Shown here: positions 36,265-45,959 of the stretch, in pieces | Numbering within the stretch: position 1 is the first letter of the stretch | Layout: each line of letters opens with the position of its first letter | Assembly (NCBI RefSeq): GCF_001458735.1 | Contig: NZ_CZQA01000001.1 | Coordinates: 868,001 to 932,000, forward strand | Direction: 5' to 3' | Origin: Candidatus Nitrospira nitrosa | GTDB lineage: Bacteria > Nitrospirota > Nitrospiria > Nitrospirales > Nitrospiraceae | Length of the DNA: 64,000 bases | Position numbers and translations under genes: made by a program | Notes under the pieces: generated by a model | What the model was told of the DNA's origin: nothing | Seen by the model: only the letters and a program-made list of their open reading frames with translations | Databases searched by the model: none

Positions 36265-36456
36265 ATGAGAACCACGCTCAACATTGATGACCAGCTTCTC
36301 GCGCGCGCGGTGAAATTGACCGGAGTTCAAGAAAAAACGCAGCTGGTCCGCTTGGGACTTGAGGCCTTGATTTCACGCGAAGCGGCTAAGCGACTTGCTC
36401 GGCTTGGAGGCAGCGAGCCTCGTCTCAAAACTGTCCACCGACGCCGGTCGATGTAG
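36265..36456 (+). CDS. VapB-type antitoxin (orphan)
   Basis: 63 residues: 'MRTTLNIDDQLLARAVKLTG' is a ribbon-helix-helix DNA-binding start typical of the VapB/DUF2191 group, followed by 'EKTQLVRLGLEALISREAAKRLARLGG' and a basic tail. Such antitoxins normally precede a PIN-domain VapC gene. No VapC is present: the sequence after the stop has only a short 'LALIDTA'-like trace before non-coding DNA. It may be a solitary regulator or a remnant. A palindromic operator lies directly upstream. Confidence 0.8.
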   Translation: MRTTLNIDDQLLARAVKLTGVQEKTQLVRLGLEALISREAAKRLARLGGSEPRLKTVHRRRSM

Positions 36457-36582
36457 TCCTACTCGCACTGATCGATACTGCTACTCATCCTGACAGTTGC
36501 CTTTGGTCAGGGTCATAAGCGTCAGCTTCCACCTTGCGTTCATCAGAAAAATCCGTAGAATCTGGCACGGATGCAGCACATA

Positions 36583-36611
36583 CGTTCGTGGTGAGCCAGT
36601 CGAACCAGGAA
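36583..36611 (+). repeat. 29-bp direct repeat, left copy
   Basis: cgttcgtggtgagccagtcg followed by aaccaggaa, matching the copy at 37882 at 28 of 29 bases. The two copies bracket the TIR-FGE gene. Short repeats of the form ttcgtggtgagcctgtcgaa are, to my knowledge, scattered in many bacterial genomes, so the bracketing may be coincidental. Confidence 0.8.
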
Positions 36612-36639
36612 AGAATTTTGTGTCCAGCATCCGCATTGT

Positions 36640-37848
36640 GTGGCCATGAGCAAGATCCTAATTTCCTATCGCCGAGAGGATAGTGCCGATGTCACCGGTC
36701 GTATCTATGACCGACTTATCCAGGTGTTTCCACAGTCGGTCTTTCGAGATGTGGATTCGATTCCCTTGGGTATCGACTTTCGGACCTATTTGGATGAGCA
36801 GGTGGCCAAGTGCGATGTGTTTCTAGCGGTGATCGGACGGGACTGGCTCAGAGGGAAGGGGCGCAAGGGGAAGTCCAGGCTTGAAGACCCTGGGGATTAC
36901 GTTCGGATTGAAATAGAATCGGCGTTGAAACGGCAGATTCCGGTAATTCCCTTGTTGGTCAGTGGTGCCAAGATGCCTCCAGCAGAGCGGCTTCCAGCCA
37001 GTATTCAAGGCGTGTCCTACCGAAACGGCATTGTCGTCCGTCCTGATCCGGACTTTCATAAAGACATGGATCGGTTGCTTGCTAAGCTGATGCCGCCAGT
37101 TCGAGTCCTCAGTGAGCCTCAGTCGGAAACGGCTACTCTAACCAAGTCTCCATCTGTTGGGACAAAGCACATTGACCCTGCGGCACCAGTGGATATGGTG
37201 AAGGTTCGCAAAGGACTCTTCTTGTACGGCATTAATGAAAAACGCGAGACGATCTACCATGACTATTGGATCGACAAATACCCCGTGACCAATGAGAAGT
37301 ATCGGGCCTTCATTGAGGCGGGTGGTTATGAAAATCAGGCATGCTGGTCACCGGAAGGGTGGAAGTGGAAGACCGAAAAGAATATTACCCGTCCAGCATA
37401 TTGGTATGACAGCAAATGGGACAAACCCAATCATCCTGTCGTTGGCGTCAGCTATTACGAGGCGGAAGCCTATGCGAAATGGGCAGGCAAGCGGCTTCCG
37501 ACCGAGCAGGAATGGGAAAAGGCCGCCCGAGGCGAGGATGGGCGTCGGTATCCATGGGGTGAAGAATTCGATAAACAGAAGTGCAACAGTTATGAATCTG
37601 CTTATACGACCCCGGTCAGCCAGTATCCTCAAGGGGCCAGCCCTTACGGCTGCTACGACATGGCGGGGAATGTGTGGGAGTGGTGCACAAGAGGGTATGA
37701 CGAACAGAAGAAAGATACTCGCGTTATTAGGGGTGGATCATGGGGCTCTAGCTCTGGCATGTTATGTGTGTCCTACCGGGATTTGCGCGATCCAGACATC
37801 CGCTTCACCGACATGGGTTTTCGTCTAATCCAGGACATTAACGAGTAA
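36640..37848 (+). CDS. TIR domain - FGE-sulfatase (formylglycine-generating-enzyme-like) fusion
   Basis: 402 residues. Residues 1-150 form a bacterial TIR domain ('KILISYRREDSADVTGRIYDRL', 'FRDVDSIPLGIDFRTYLDEQVAKCDVFLAVIG', 'DYVRIEIESALKRQIPVIPLLV'); the glutamate in 'RIEIESAL' sits where the NADase glutamate of TIR enzymes is found. Residues ~195-400 are an FGE-sulfatase/C-type-lectin fold ('DYWIDKYPVTNEKYRAFIEA', 'RLPTEQEWEKAARG', 'GNVWEWC', 'RVIRGGSWGSSSGMLC', 'MGFRLIQD'). The C-terminal 'RGGSW...GFRL' segment occupies the position of the variable region in diversity-generating retroelement targets. No reverse transcriptase is in the window. A role in defence or signalling is inferred. 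Confidence 0.85.
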   Translation: MAMSKILISYRREDSADVTGRIYDRLIQVFPQSVFRDVDSIPLGIDFRTYLDEQVAKCDVFLAVIGRDWLRGKGRKGKSRLEDPGDYVRIEIESALKRQIPVIPLLVSGAKMPPAERLPASIQGVSYRNGIVVRPDPDFHKDMDRLLAKLMPPVRVLSEPQSETATLTKSPSVGTKHIDPAAPVDMVKVRKGLFLYGINEKRETIYHDYWIDKYPVTNEKYRAFIEAGGYENQACWSPEGWKWKTEKNITRPAYWYDSKWDKPNHPVVGVSYYEAEAYAKWAGKRLPTEQEWEKAARGEDGRRYPWGEEFDKQKCNSYESAYTTPVSQYPQGASPYGCYDMAGNVWEWCTRGYDEQKKDTRVIRGGSWGSSSGMLCVSYRDLRDPDIRFTDMGFRLIQDINE

Positions 37849-37881
37849 TCCTCTCCACGTTGTTCTTAGACCCGTTGCCGT

Positions 37882-37910
37882 CGTTCGTGGTGAGCCTGTC
37901 GAACCAGGAA
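37882..37910 (+). repeat. 29-bp direct repeat, right copy
   Basis: cgttcgtggtgagcctgtcg followed by aaccaggaa, differing from the copy at 36583 by one base (t for a at position 16). It lies 33 bases after the stop of the TIR-FGE gene. Confidence 0.8.
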
Positions 37911-37930
37911 CAGATTTCCCAGTCACAGCG

Positions 37931-39250
37931 CTACGCCACGCGTAGATTTCTGATCTCTCCCAATGTTTTCTCGATTTCAGCTGTTGAATTGATAAGGTTC
38001 GGCGCCAGCCTGGCGTATTTCGTCGCGTAGGGCGTCACACTGCCGACGATGCCGCGCTGCCGAAGTCTCTCCACGACCTGGCGAGGTGACATTCCCGCCA
38101 CCTCAAAACAGACGATTCCAGCCGACAGGTCCTGTGACATCGGTGTGTGCAGGGTGACATGTGGCATGGCGATCAAGCCTTGCTTCAGCTGCTGGTTCAA
38201 CTCGTAGATGCGCTGTGTCACTCGGGATTTTCCAATGGCCTGATGAAACGTGAAGGCTTCGTCCAGCGCCCAACGATGTTCGAAGGAATGGAACCCACCC
38301 GGGGTCATGTGGACTGATGGCGGGAGATCCTTCGATGATTTGTTCTCCATCCACAGGTCATAGGCCTGACTACTAAACGTTGGGATCGTGGCCCTGGCGA
38401 TTGGCCAGGCCTTCGGATGGCCCCAGACGAGGCCGGTGCCGCGTGGGCCGAACATCCATTTGTGGGTCCCAGCCGCCAGAAAATCGCAGCCGAGCTCACT
38501 GACGCGGAAGTCTTCGACTCCTAAGGCATGGACCCCATCCACGCAGAAGATGATCCGGTCCCGCTCGTCTCTTGAACGATTGATGGACTGGATGGCTAAC
38601 GCCATCTCATGAATCGGTAGTTTGAGCCCCGTGCTGGAATGGACCCAGGTGACGGCCACGATGCGCGTCATCGGGGTGATGCCCTTGCGCAACGACTCGA
38701 CGATTTCATCGCGAGACACTGTCTTGAGCGAGCGATAGAGGTGAATCTGTCGCACCATGGCGCCGGTCCGTTCAGCGCGGAGACGCAGCGCGGTTTCCGT
38801 CGAATAGTGGTCATGGGTCGTGGTCAAAATTTCCTGTTCGTTCCCTAGCTTGAGCCCGCCATAAAGGAGACCCAGCCCCATCGTCGTGCTGTCGGTCAAG
38901 GCGATATCGGTGGGATTGGCCCCCAGATACTCGGCAGCGGCTTGGAGCACCATCGCTTCCTGTTTCTCTTCATGGTCGAACCAATAGCCGATGGGGTCGG
39001 CATCCAGGCCGGCACGATGTCGTTCGATCGCCTCACGCACCGGGGTGGGATGGGATGCAAGGAAGAACGCAGCCAAGTGGATAAGCTGTGGACAGAGGGG
39101 GAACTGCGTCCTGATGTTCTCCCAGCTCTCAAACTTGCCCTGTGGTGATGATGGATTGGCCAGCGCACAAGGACGCGCATCGGCGAGTAGTGCTGCACCT
39201 AATGCGAGGCCTGTTCGTACCAGAAAGTCTCGGCGTCCCAGGTTGGTCAT
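37931..39250 (-). CDS. Tat-exported class V aminotransferase-like protein
   Basis: 439 residues. It opens with a twin-arginine signal 'GRRDFLVRTGLALGAALLADA' (residues 5-25), so it is probably exported folded, with PLP, to the periplasm. The PLP-dependent fold type I domain shows 'DSTTMGLGLLYGGLKL', 'VTWVHSSTGLKLPIHEM', 'FCVDGVHALG' and the PLP lysine in 'AAGTHKWMFGPRGTG'. This resembles isopenicillin-N epimerase and cysteine desulfurase relatives, but substrate and reaction are unknown. GGAGGAATT precedes the ATG at 39250. Confidence 0.88.
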   Translation of the reverse strand: MTNLGRRDFLVRTGLALGAALLADARPCALANPSSPQGKFESWENIRTQFPLCPQLIHLAAFFLASHPTPVREAIERHRAGLDADPIGYWFDHEEKQEAMVLQAAAEYLGANPTDIALTDSTTMGLGLLYGGLKLGNEQEILTTTHDHYSTETALRLRAERTGAMVRQIHLYRSLKTVSRDEIVESLRKGITPMTRIVAVTWVHSSTGLKLPIHEMALAIQSINRSRDERDRIIFCVDGVHALGVEDFRVSELGCDFLAAGTHKWMFGPRGTGLVWGHPKAWPIARATIPTFSSQAYDLWMENKSSKDLPPSVHMTPGGFHSFEHRWALDEAFTFHQAIGKSRVTQRIYELNQQLKQGLIAMPHVTLHTPMSQDLSAGIVCFEVAGMSPRQVVERLRQRGIVGSVTPYATKYARLAPNLINSTAEIEKTLGEIRNLRVA

Positions 39251-39332
39251 GCCAATTCCTCCTTCGTGATGGGTCTACGGTACTCTACTGCTTGTGCTGA
39301 AAATCAGGCAAGGAAAGATGAGACGAACACAA

Positions 39333-39362
39333 TGCCCACGGTTGGAACTCCAGCCGTGGGCA
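39333..39362 (-). terminator. hairpin after gcvP (possible terminator, minus strand)
   Basis: A 13-bp stem tgcccacggttgg/ccagccgtgggca (one T-G wobble) has a 4-base loop, 23 bases after the gcvP stop. No clear U-tract follows on the minus strand, so it may be a processing or weak termination signal. Confidence 0.5.
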
Positions 39363-39385
39363 AGAGGTGGAGAAAGACTCTTCGG

Positions 39386-42274
39386 TTAGGACTGATAGCT
39401 TTCGATCGGCGGACAGCTGCAGACGAGATGGCGGTCGCCGTAGGCTTCATCGATGCGGCTGACGCTCGGCCAAAACTTGCTCTGTTTGACCCAGGGGGCA
39501 GGAAACGCGGCTTGTTCGCGGCTATAGGGTCGGTTCCACTCTGTGGCGGTGACGCTCGCCGCGGTATGAGGCGCGTTCTTCAGCACGTTGTTGGTTCGTG
39601 GTTGGCGCCCGTCGACGATCTCCTGAATCTCGGCGCGGATCAAGGTCAACGCCTCGCAGAGACGATCGAGTTCATGCTTCGATTCGCTCTCCGTCGGTTC
39701 GACCATGAGCGTACCAGCCACGGGAAATGACACGGTTGGTGCATGGAAGCCGTAGTCCATCAGTCGCTTAGCAACATCCATTGCCTCAACGCCGGCGCTC
39801 TCCTTGAACTCGCGCAGGTCCAAAATGAATTCATGCGCCACCAATCCTGTCTCTCCCCGATACAGGATCGAATAGTACTTCTCCAGACGCTTCGCCATGT
39901 AGTTGGCGTTGAGGATAGCCACCTGGGTCGCCTTGGTCAGACCCTCGCGTCCCATCATGGCGATATAGGTCCAGGAGATCGGAAGAATACCTGGACTGCC
40001 AAAGGGCGCCGCTGATACGGGGCCGATGGTCTGCGGGCCACCGAGCTTGACCACGGGGTGCCCCGGCAGAAACGGGACCAGGTGCCGTGCGACGCCAATG
40101 GGTCCCACCCCCGGTCCGCCGCCGCCGTGGGGAATACAAAACGTCTTATGGAGATTCAGATGGCAGACATCAGCCCCAATGTCGCCCAGACGGCAGAGGC
40201 CGACCATGGCGTTCATATTGGCTCCATCGATATACACCTGTCCCCCGTGGGTATGGACAATTTGGCAAATGCGCCGCACGCTGGCCTCAAACACACCATG
40301 CGTGGAGGGATAGGTCAGCATCAACGCCGCCAATCGATCTCGGTATTGCGCCGCTTTGGCTTCTAGATCCGCGACATCCACATTCCCGTTCCGATCGCAG
40401 GCGACGACGACCACGGTCATGCCGACCATCGCGGCGGAAGCCGGATTCGTCCCATGGGCTGAGACGGGGATCAAACAGACATTGCGGTGTCCATCACCCT
40501 TTGACCTATGGTACGCCCGAATCACCATCAAGCCGGAGTACTCGCCCTGAGAGCCCGCATTCGGTTGAAGGGAGAAGGCCGCAAATCCTGCGATCTCGGC
40601 CAACCAACCTTCCAGCTGACGAAACAGGGTTTGATAGCCACGGGTTTGATCACCTGGGGCAAACGGATGCAGACGGGCGAACTCGGGCCAGGTCACCGGC
40701 AGCATTTCTGATGTGGCGTTGAGCTTCATTGTGCAGGAGCCCAACGGGATCATTGAGTGTACGAGCGAGAGGTCTCGCGCCTGGAGTCGATAGAGATAGC
40801 GGAGCATTTCGTGTTCAGAGTGATAGCGGTGGAACACCTCATGCGTGAGATACGGACTGATCCGCATCAGTGGCGCGGGATATTTCAGATCAACGGAGGA
40901 GACGATGTCTGAGAGGCGAAACGGCAACTGGTCGTGGCCGACGAAGATCTGTAGGAGGCGGTGCACCTCCTGCTCGGAGCTGACTTCGTCGAGCGATAGG
41001 CCGATGGAGCCGTCTTCGTACTGTCGGAAATTGATTCCTTGTGCCTCTGCTCTCGCGTGGATCTGCTCGGCTTGGAGCTTGGATACCGGTACTCGAATCG
41101 TATCGAAAAAGACCTTGGGCAACACCTCAAAGCCCAGCTGACGCAGGCCTTCCGCGAGCAATAACGTCAGGCCATGGACCCGTTCGGCGATGCGGCGCAA
41201 CCCATCCGGCCCATGGTAGACCGCGAACATGGCCGCCATCACCGCCAGCAAGACCTGGGCGGTACAGATATTACTCGTGGCCTTTTCCCGTCGGATGTGT
41301 TGCTCGCGTGTTTGAAGGGAGAGTCGGATAGCCAGCTTGCCGGTGACATCTTTGGAGACGCCGACGAGTCGACCAGGCATCTGCCGTTTGAACTCTTCTT
41401 TGGTCGCTAGAAAGGCGGCATGGGGTCCACCGAAGCCGATCGGGACGCCGAACCGTTGAGTCGAACCGACGGCAATATCGGCACCGAATTCTCCGGGTGA
41501 ACGGAGTACCGTGAGTGCGAGCAGATCGGTGGCCACGACGACCAGAACCCCGCCCTCATGGGCCTGGGTCACCAATGCGCTGAAATCGCCCACATACCCA
41601 TCCGTGGCCGGGTACTGCAGGAGGATGCCGCACAGCTCTGGGCGCGCACAATCAGCGGCCGAGGGGACTCCCGTTCTGAGGACGATGCCCAGGGGCTCAG
41701 CCCTGGTCTGCAACACAGCGAGAGTTTGCGGATGACAATCGCGCGAGACGAAGAACTCATGGCGTTCCTGGCCGGCATGGCGGGCGATCGCGTAACACAT
41801 CGCCATCGCCTCAGCGGCCGCCGTTGCTTCATCCAACAGGGACGCATTGGCCAGCGGGAGACCGGTCAGATCCCCGACCATGGTCTGAAAGGTGACAAGA
41901 GCCTCCAAGCGGCCTTGCGAGATCTCAGCTTGGTACGGAGTGTATTGCGTATACCAAGCCGGATTTTCGAGAATGTTCCGTTGAATCACCCCAGGTGTGA
42001 CACAGTCGTAGTACCCCATGCCGATCAGCGATCGATAAACCTTGTTCTGGGCTGCGATGCCCTGGAGTCGCGCAAGAACGGCTTGCTCGCCCTCACCGTT
42101 GGGAATGTCCAGGGCTTGCCGAAGACGGATATCAGGTGGAACGGTCGTATCGACGAGTGTGTCGAGCGACTGCTGGCCTAAGATGGCCAGCATCTCTTGA
42201 ATATCGGCATCGGCAGGACCAAGGTGTCGATGCACAAAGTCATCGGTCGGTTGAAGCCACGTCGGACTGTTCAT
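39386..42274 (-). CDS. gcvP: glycine dehydrogenase (decarboxylating), glycine cleavage P-protein
   Basis: Decarboxylates glycine and passes the aminomethyl group to the H-protein lipoyl arm. The 962-residue single-chain form starts at ATG 42274 ([20 protein letters not shown]), although the frame is open to 42361. Family motifs include '[22 protein letters not shown]', '[17 protein letters not shown]' and '[22 protein letters not shown]'; the PLP lysine lies in '[18 protein letters not shown]'. gcvT, gcvH and the L-protein gene are not in the window, so it is unlinked here. Confidence 0.97.
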   Translation of the reverse strand: MNSPTWLQPTDDFVHRHLGPADADIQEMLAILGQQSLDTLVDTTVPPDIRLRQALDIPNGEGEQAVLARLQGIAAQNKVYRSLIGMGYYDCVTPGVIQRNILENPAWYTQYTPYQAEISQGRLEALVTFQTMVGDLTGLPLANASLLDEATAAAEAMAMCYAIARHAGQERHEFFVSRDCHPQTLAVLQTRAEPLGIVLRTGVPSAADCARPELCGILLQYPATDGYVGDFSALVTQAHEGGVLVVVATDLLALTVLRSPGEFGADIAVGSTQRFGVPIGFGGPHAAFLATKEEFKRQMPGRLVGVSKDVTGKLAIRLSLQTREQHIRREKATSNICTAQVLLAVMAAMFAVYHGPDGLRRIAERVHGLTLLLAEGLRQLGFEVLPKVFFDTIRVPVSKLQAEQIHARAEAQGINFRQYEDGSIGLSLDEVSSEQEVHRLLQIFVGHDQLPFRLSDIVSSVDLKYPAPLMRISPYLTHEVFHRYHSEHEMLRYLYRLQARDLSLVHSMIPLGSCTMKLNATSEMLPVTWPEFARLHPFAPGDQTRGYQTLFRQLEGWLAEIAGFAAFSLQPNAGSQGEYSGLMVIRAYHRSKGDGHRNVCLIPVSAHGTNPASAAMVGMTVVVVACDRNGNVDVADLEAKAAQYRDRLAALMLTYPSTHGVFEASVRRICQIVHTHGGQVYIDGANMNAMVGLCRLGDIGADVCHLNLHKTFCIPHGGGGPGVGPIGVARHLVPFLPGHPVVKLGGPQTIGPVSAAPFGSPGILPISWTYIAMMGREGLTKATQVAILNANYMAKRLEKYYSILYRGETGLVAHEFILDLREFKESAGVEAMDVAKRLMDYGFHAPTVSFPVAGTLMVEPTESESKHELDRLCEALTLIRAEIQEIVDGRQPRTNNVLKNAPHTAASVTATEWNRPYSREQAAFPAPWVKQSKFWPSVSRIDEAYGDRHLVCSCPPIESYQS

Positions 42275-42576
42275 AACGTCATCCATCCTCTGTTCGGTTT
42301 TCGAGACCGCAACCCCAGCGCAAGATGCACTGTTCGTCGCGTTGACCGGGTACCCTACCATGGGATCACCACATTTCCAAGCGATCTGATCCGCTTCCCG
42401 TGGGGACTGTTCATGGTGATAAGCGTTGATCGATCAGGCGTGAGGCCCATGTTCAGCCTCAGGAACTATTCGGTTTATTCCCAAATGCAAGCGACCGTGC
42501 ACCGCCTCGCTCTTTCGTTGCTTTTTCAAGAATTCACGCTATTGTGGGGTGATCAATCGAGTCCGGAGCGTTGACC
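42275..42576. other. intergenic between divergent gcvP and hypothetical gene
   Basis: About 300 bases should hold both promoters. I looked for a glycine riboswitch on the gcvP side and saw no convincing match. The first ~90 bases are also open in the gcvP frame, but they lack resemblance to the family. Confidence 0.5.
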
Positions 42577-43212
42577 ATGACCATCACAAGTCGAAGCTCC
42601 AGTCAGGATTCCGCCAAGCCATCCACTGGCCGGTCGCTTAAGGGACCGGTACTTGTCGCTACGCTGACGCTCGGCCTCCTGGCCGTAGGTGGATACGTGA
42701 TCTTCAACGGCCAAGGGATACCGACTACGTTTTTGTCACCGCATACTCAACGAACGGCATCGCTGACGGAGCACCAGTCGAACTCCAGGGCGACGGATAT
42801 GCGCCTCACTCGTGAAGGAATCGATCGGCTCCTTGGGGCTCTCGACGACGCCGTCCGGAAAAAGGATGTCGATGGAGTCCTCCGCCACATTTCGTATGAT
42901 GCGACGATCACTATCCATATGAAGCAAGGTCCACAACACCAAACGGCCTTGCTGACCAGGGACGACTATCGCAAGACACTGGCCATGGCGTTTGCCTTCC
43001 CAAGCGATAATGATTTCGCGCGTACGAATACGTCGGTCTCGTTGGCTGCGGATGAGCGAAGTGCCAAGGTGTCCTTCAAGTCCACTGAGACCCTTAGACC
43101 GGCCAATCATGAATTCAAGGCGGAAGGCGAAGAGACCCTGGTGTTTACTATCCGTGATGGGAAACCCATGATTACCTCTGTGGAGCAGACCTTCCCCGGC
43201 GACTCGACCTAG
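42577..43212 (+). CDS. hypothetical membrane-anchored protein with NTF2/SnoaL-like domain
   Basis: 211 residues. A transmembrane helix lies near residues 23-43 ('GPVLVATLTLGLLAVGGYVI'). The following ~125 residues, starting 'LTREGIDRLLGALDDAVRKKDVDGVLRHISYDATITI', have the helix-strand pattern of NTF2-like (SnoaL/DUF4440) domains. Such domains bind small ligands or act as adaptors. The start is ATG 42577; a TTG two codons earlier is in frame. One ~120-bp repeat begins at its stop codon. Confidence 0.7.
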   Translation: MTITSRSSSQDSAKPSTGRSLKGPVLVATLTLGLLAVGGYVIFNGQGIPTTFLSPHTQRTASLTEHQSNSRATDMRLTREGIDRLLGALDDAVRKKDVDGVLRHISYDATITIHMKQGPQHQTALLTRDDYRKTLAMAFAFPSDNDFARTNTSVSLAADERSAKVSFKSTETLRPANHEFKAEGEETLVFTIRDGKPMITSVEQTFPGDST

Positions 43213-43337
43213 GCAGGATGTTGAAAAAGCCCGCCAGCAGCGTTCTCGCATCGTTCAGACCCTCAACGTACCCCAGAGGGTACGCCTCGGCCCTCCACTC
43301 GCTGTGGCCTTGCTGATGGATCTTTTGAACATCCTGC
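43213..43337. repeat. copy of the ~120-bp dispersed repeat with inverted ends
   Basis: Starts gcaggatgttgaaaaagccc and ends ttgaacatcctgc; the ends pair as gcaggatgtt/aacatcctgc (10 bases). The interior holds gttctcgcatcg, the palindromic core gtaccccagagggtac and ccactcgctgtggccttgctg. This is the best-preserved copy and begins directly after the stop codon of the preceding gene. Confidence 0.85.
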
Positions 43338-43485
43338 GGGATACGTTCAGTGATCTCTGAGGCCGAAATAGTTTTTCATCAACCCGCTATCGCTCCGTGA
43401 ACGATCAAGATTCTTGGTGAGCTCCAAGATTCATGGTGCGTCGTTTGGTATAATCACCCCCTGATCAATCTTTGTAGGAGTAGGT

Positions 43486-44157
43486 ATGCGGGTGCTTGTT
43501 CTCGAAGACGAAACCAAAGTCGGGTGCTTCATCCAGCGGGCATTGGAAGAAGAAAGTTATGCCGTCGATCTTTGTGAAGACGGAGCGAAGGGGCTAGAGA
43601 TGGCATTGGCGACCGACTATGATCTCTTGGTGGTTGATGTCATGTTGCCGGGCATGTCCGGGTTGGATGTGCTCAAGAATATTCGTCGTGAACGGATCCA
43701 AACGCCGGTCCTGATTCTGTCTGCTCAATCGCAGATCGACCAGAGAGTCAAAGGGCTGGATGCCGGTGCCGACGACTATCTCACGAAGCCATTCGCCATC
43801 GATGAGCTCTTGGCACGAGTTCGTGCCTTACTGCGCCGTGGTGCCACAGAAAGTCCGGGAGTGCTCCAAGTCGACGACTTGATGCTCAACCCGGCCACGC
43901 GTGAGGTAACACGAGGCGGGCAACGCATCGAGGTGACTCTGAAAGAGTACGCCCTGCTGGAATACTTGATGCGTCATACCGGTCGAGTACTCACTCGACC
44001 AATGATCTCCGAACACGTATGGAATCAGGACTTCGATACGTTTACGAATGTCATCGACGTCTATGTGAACTATCTTCGCAACAAGATCGATCGCGGTCGG
44101 ACGAAGAAATTGATCCATACCATCCGCGGAAGCGGATACATGCTCAAGGCCGACTGA
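43486..44157 (+). CDS. OmpR-family response regulator
   Basis: 223 residues. The receiver has 'VLVLEDETKVGCF', the phospho-acceptor aspartate D51 in 'DLLVVDVMLPGMSG', 'ILSAQSQ' at the switch position and the lysine in 'LTKPFAI'. The winged-helix output domain has 'LKEYALLEYLMRHTGRVLTR' and 'VDVYVNYLRNKID'. It resembles CusR/CopR-type regulators. TAGGAG lies six bases before the start. The kinase gene follows after 260 bases, and then an HtrA protease gene. Confidence 0.93.
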   Translation: MRVLVLEDETKVGCFIQRALEEESYAVDLCEDGAKGLEMALATDYDLLVVDVMLPGMSGLDVLKNIRRERIQTPVLILSAQSQIDQRVKGLDAGADDYLTKPFAIDELLARVRALLRRGATESPGVLQVDDLMLNPATREVTRGGQRIEVTLKEYALLEYLMRHTGRVLTRPMISEHVWNQDFDTFTNVIDVYVNYLRNKIDRGRTKKLIHTIRGSGYMLKAD

Positions 44158-44169
44158 TCCGCAGTATTG

Positions 44170-44418
44170 ATGAGCGCTTCTACGACAACCGTTGATACGC
44201 GACAACGACAAGCCTGGCCATGGTTTGCTTGTGGCCGGTCGGGCAAGCTCGCCCTTCGCGACCTCACCCTACTGTTTCAAGCCCACTTCAGGCCCTCAAA
44301 GCTCCGCGTACCCGTCTCCTGTCGCGTCTTGGCGGTTTCGTCCCTGGCAGGAGCCCAACAGGGGCACCGAGGCTGCGTGGCGATGCTCGTTCGCCCTTGC
44401 CGGTCGGGAGGTGTCTGA
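44170..44418 (+). CDS. possible 82-aa protein between regulator and kinase (doubtful)
   Basis: A frame of 82 codons starts 12 bases after the regulator stop and its TGA overlaps the ATG of the kinase (TGATG), the arrangement expected of coupled genes. However, the product is arginine- and cysteine-rich without a recognisable domain. No good ribosome site precedes it; the strong GGGAGG just before the kinase start makes coupling unnecessary. It may be non-coding. Confidence 0.3.
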   Translation: MSASTTTVDTRQRQAWPWFACGRSGKLALRDLTLLFQAHFRPSKLRVPVSCRVLAVSSLAGAQQGHRGCVAMLVRPCRSGGV

Positions 44419-45821
44419 TGCCTCTACGTGTTCGGTTGACCCTGTGGTATGGGACTGTGCTTGCTCTGGTCTTGATCGTGTTCTCCATAATGCTCTATGC
44501 CATTACGGCCAGAAATCTTCGCGACACTGTTGATGAATCGTTGGAGGACACGGCGACGACGGCCGTACGCTTGCTCGAAACGAATGGATTTCTTCCTCTG
44601 ATCGATGAAGAGGTACTGCTCTCTCAGTTTCCGGAGCTGACGCGAATCGATAAGTTTTTCCAGATCTTCAGCCCGTCTGGCACCATCACCATTCGCTCCC
44701 CGAATATCAAAGAACACGAGGTTCCGCTGAGCCGGACGGCCCTTGATGCCGCGTTTGCCGGAAAGAGTATTTATGAGTCGGCCAAATATCCCAAGGAACC
44801 TCCCTTGCGGTTGATTTCTATGCCGATCATGTACCGAGGCAACCTGTTGTATATCGTGCAGGTTGGGACCTCGATGGAGTCAGTCGGAGAGACGCTCCAT
44901 CGATTCCTCATCCTCGTTCTGGTGGCGATCCCGATTGCCTTGTCCGTGTCGCTCGCCGGGGGCTGGTTTCTGGCCGGACGAGCGCTCCGCCCGGTCGATA
45001 GGATTACTCTGGCTGCGCAACGGATTGCCGCGGGGGATCTCAGTCAGCGGCTCAGTATACCTGTGGCTTACGATGAGATCGGGCGTCTGGCGGCCACCTT
45101 CAACAACATGATTGGCCGGTTGGATGCGTCATTTCGGCAGATTCGTCAATTTACCAGCGATGCGTCGCATGAGTTGAGAACACCCCTCACCGTGATGAAG
45201 GGCGAAACAGATCTGGTACTCCGGAAATCTCGTCCGCTCGGAGACTACAAGGCGGTGCTGGAGAGCAACCTCGAAGAGATCGATCGGATGACCCGTATCG
45301 TGGATGAACTGTTATTTCTCTCCCGTGCCGATATGGGGGAGGTGAAGGTCGAGTCCATGCCGGTGGTCCTGCAGTCCTTGGTGGAAGACGTTCATCGCCA
45401 GGCGAAGTTGCTGGGACAGGAACGCCATGTCGAAGTAGTGCTGGGAACCATCACGCCGGTCATTGTCCAAGGGGATGATCTGCGGCTTCGTGAATTGCTG
45501 CTGAATCTGGTTGAGAATGCGATGAAGTATTCCAATCCTGGCGGCAAAGTCGAAATCTCACTGTTGAGGGACGGCCAGGAAGCGCGGCTGTCCATCACCG
45601 ATCATGGGATCGGCATCGCCCCGGCCGACCAGAAGAAGATTTTTCAACGGTTTTTCCGCACGGATGTGGCTCGCGCCCATACCAAGAAGGGGACAGGGCT
45701 TGGTCTTGCCATCTGCGCTTGGATCGCAGATCTCCATAAGGGACGGGTTGAGGTCAAGAGTGATCTCGGCCAGGGATCGACCTTTACGGTCGTATTGCCG
45801 CTTGTGACTCTTCCAGCTTAG
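44418..45821 (+). CDS. sensor histidine kinase (partner of the regulator at 43486)
   Basis: 467 residues from ATG 44418 with GGGAGGTGTCTG upstream. TM1 is 'YGTVLALVLIVFSIMLYAI' (about 11-29) and TM2 about 160-185; between them lies a periplasmic domain of ~130 residues. A HAMP domain ('GRALRPVDRITLAAQRIAAG') is followed by the H-box 'FTSDASHELRTPLTVMKGE', N-box 'LLNLVENAMKYSNP', 'ITDHGIGIAP' and 'GTGLGLAICAWI'. It resembles CusS-like kinases. The htrA gene downstream suggests an envelope-stress response, which is inference. Confidence 0.93.
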   Translation: MPLRVRLTLWYGTVLALVLIVFSIMLYAITARNLRDTVDESLEDTATTAVRLLETNGFLPLIDEEVLLSQFPELTRIDKFFQIFSPSGTITIRSPNIKEHEVPLSRTALDAAFAGKSIYESAKYPKEPPLRLISMPIMYRGNLLYIVQVGTSMESVGETLHRFLILVLVAIPIALSVSLAGGWFLAGRALRPVDRITLAAQRIAAGDLSQRLSIPVAYDEIGRLAATFNNMIGRLDASFRQIRQFTSDASHELRTPLTVMKGETDLVLRKSRPLGDYKAVLESNLEEIDRMTRIVDELLFLSRADMGEVKVESMPVVLQSLVEDVHRQAKLLGQERHVEVVLGTITPVIVQGDDLRLRELLLNLVENAMKYSNPGGKVEISLLRDGQEARLSITDHGIGIAPADQKKIFQRFFRTDVARAHTKKGTGLGLAICAWIADLHKGRVEVKSDLGQGSTFTVVLPLVTLPA

Positions 45822-45959
45822 CCACGTTTAATCCTCGATTAATCTCCCTCTCATCACCGGTTGTTAGTTCTAATACTCGGTACCGACCAACAGGTCGTGT
45901 AGTGATGAGTTTGAAGCGTCTCAAGAACGTCATCCGCAGCGTGACGAAGGAGGGTTATC

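Noticed and set aside
42275-42361. Longer N-terminus of GcvP and a possible glycine riboswitch
   Set aside because: The extra 29 residues do not resemble the family, and no glycine-aptamer consensus could be recognised upstream.
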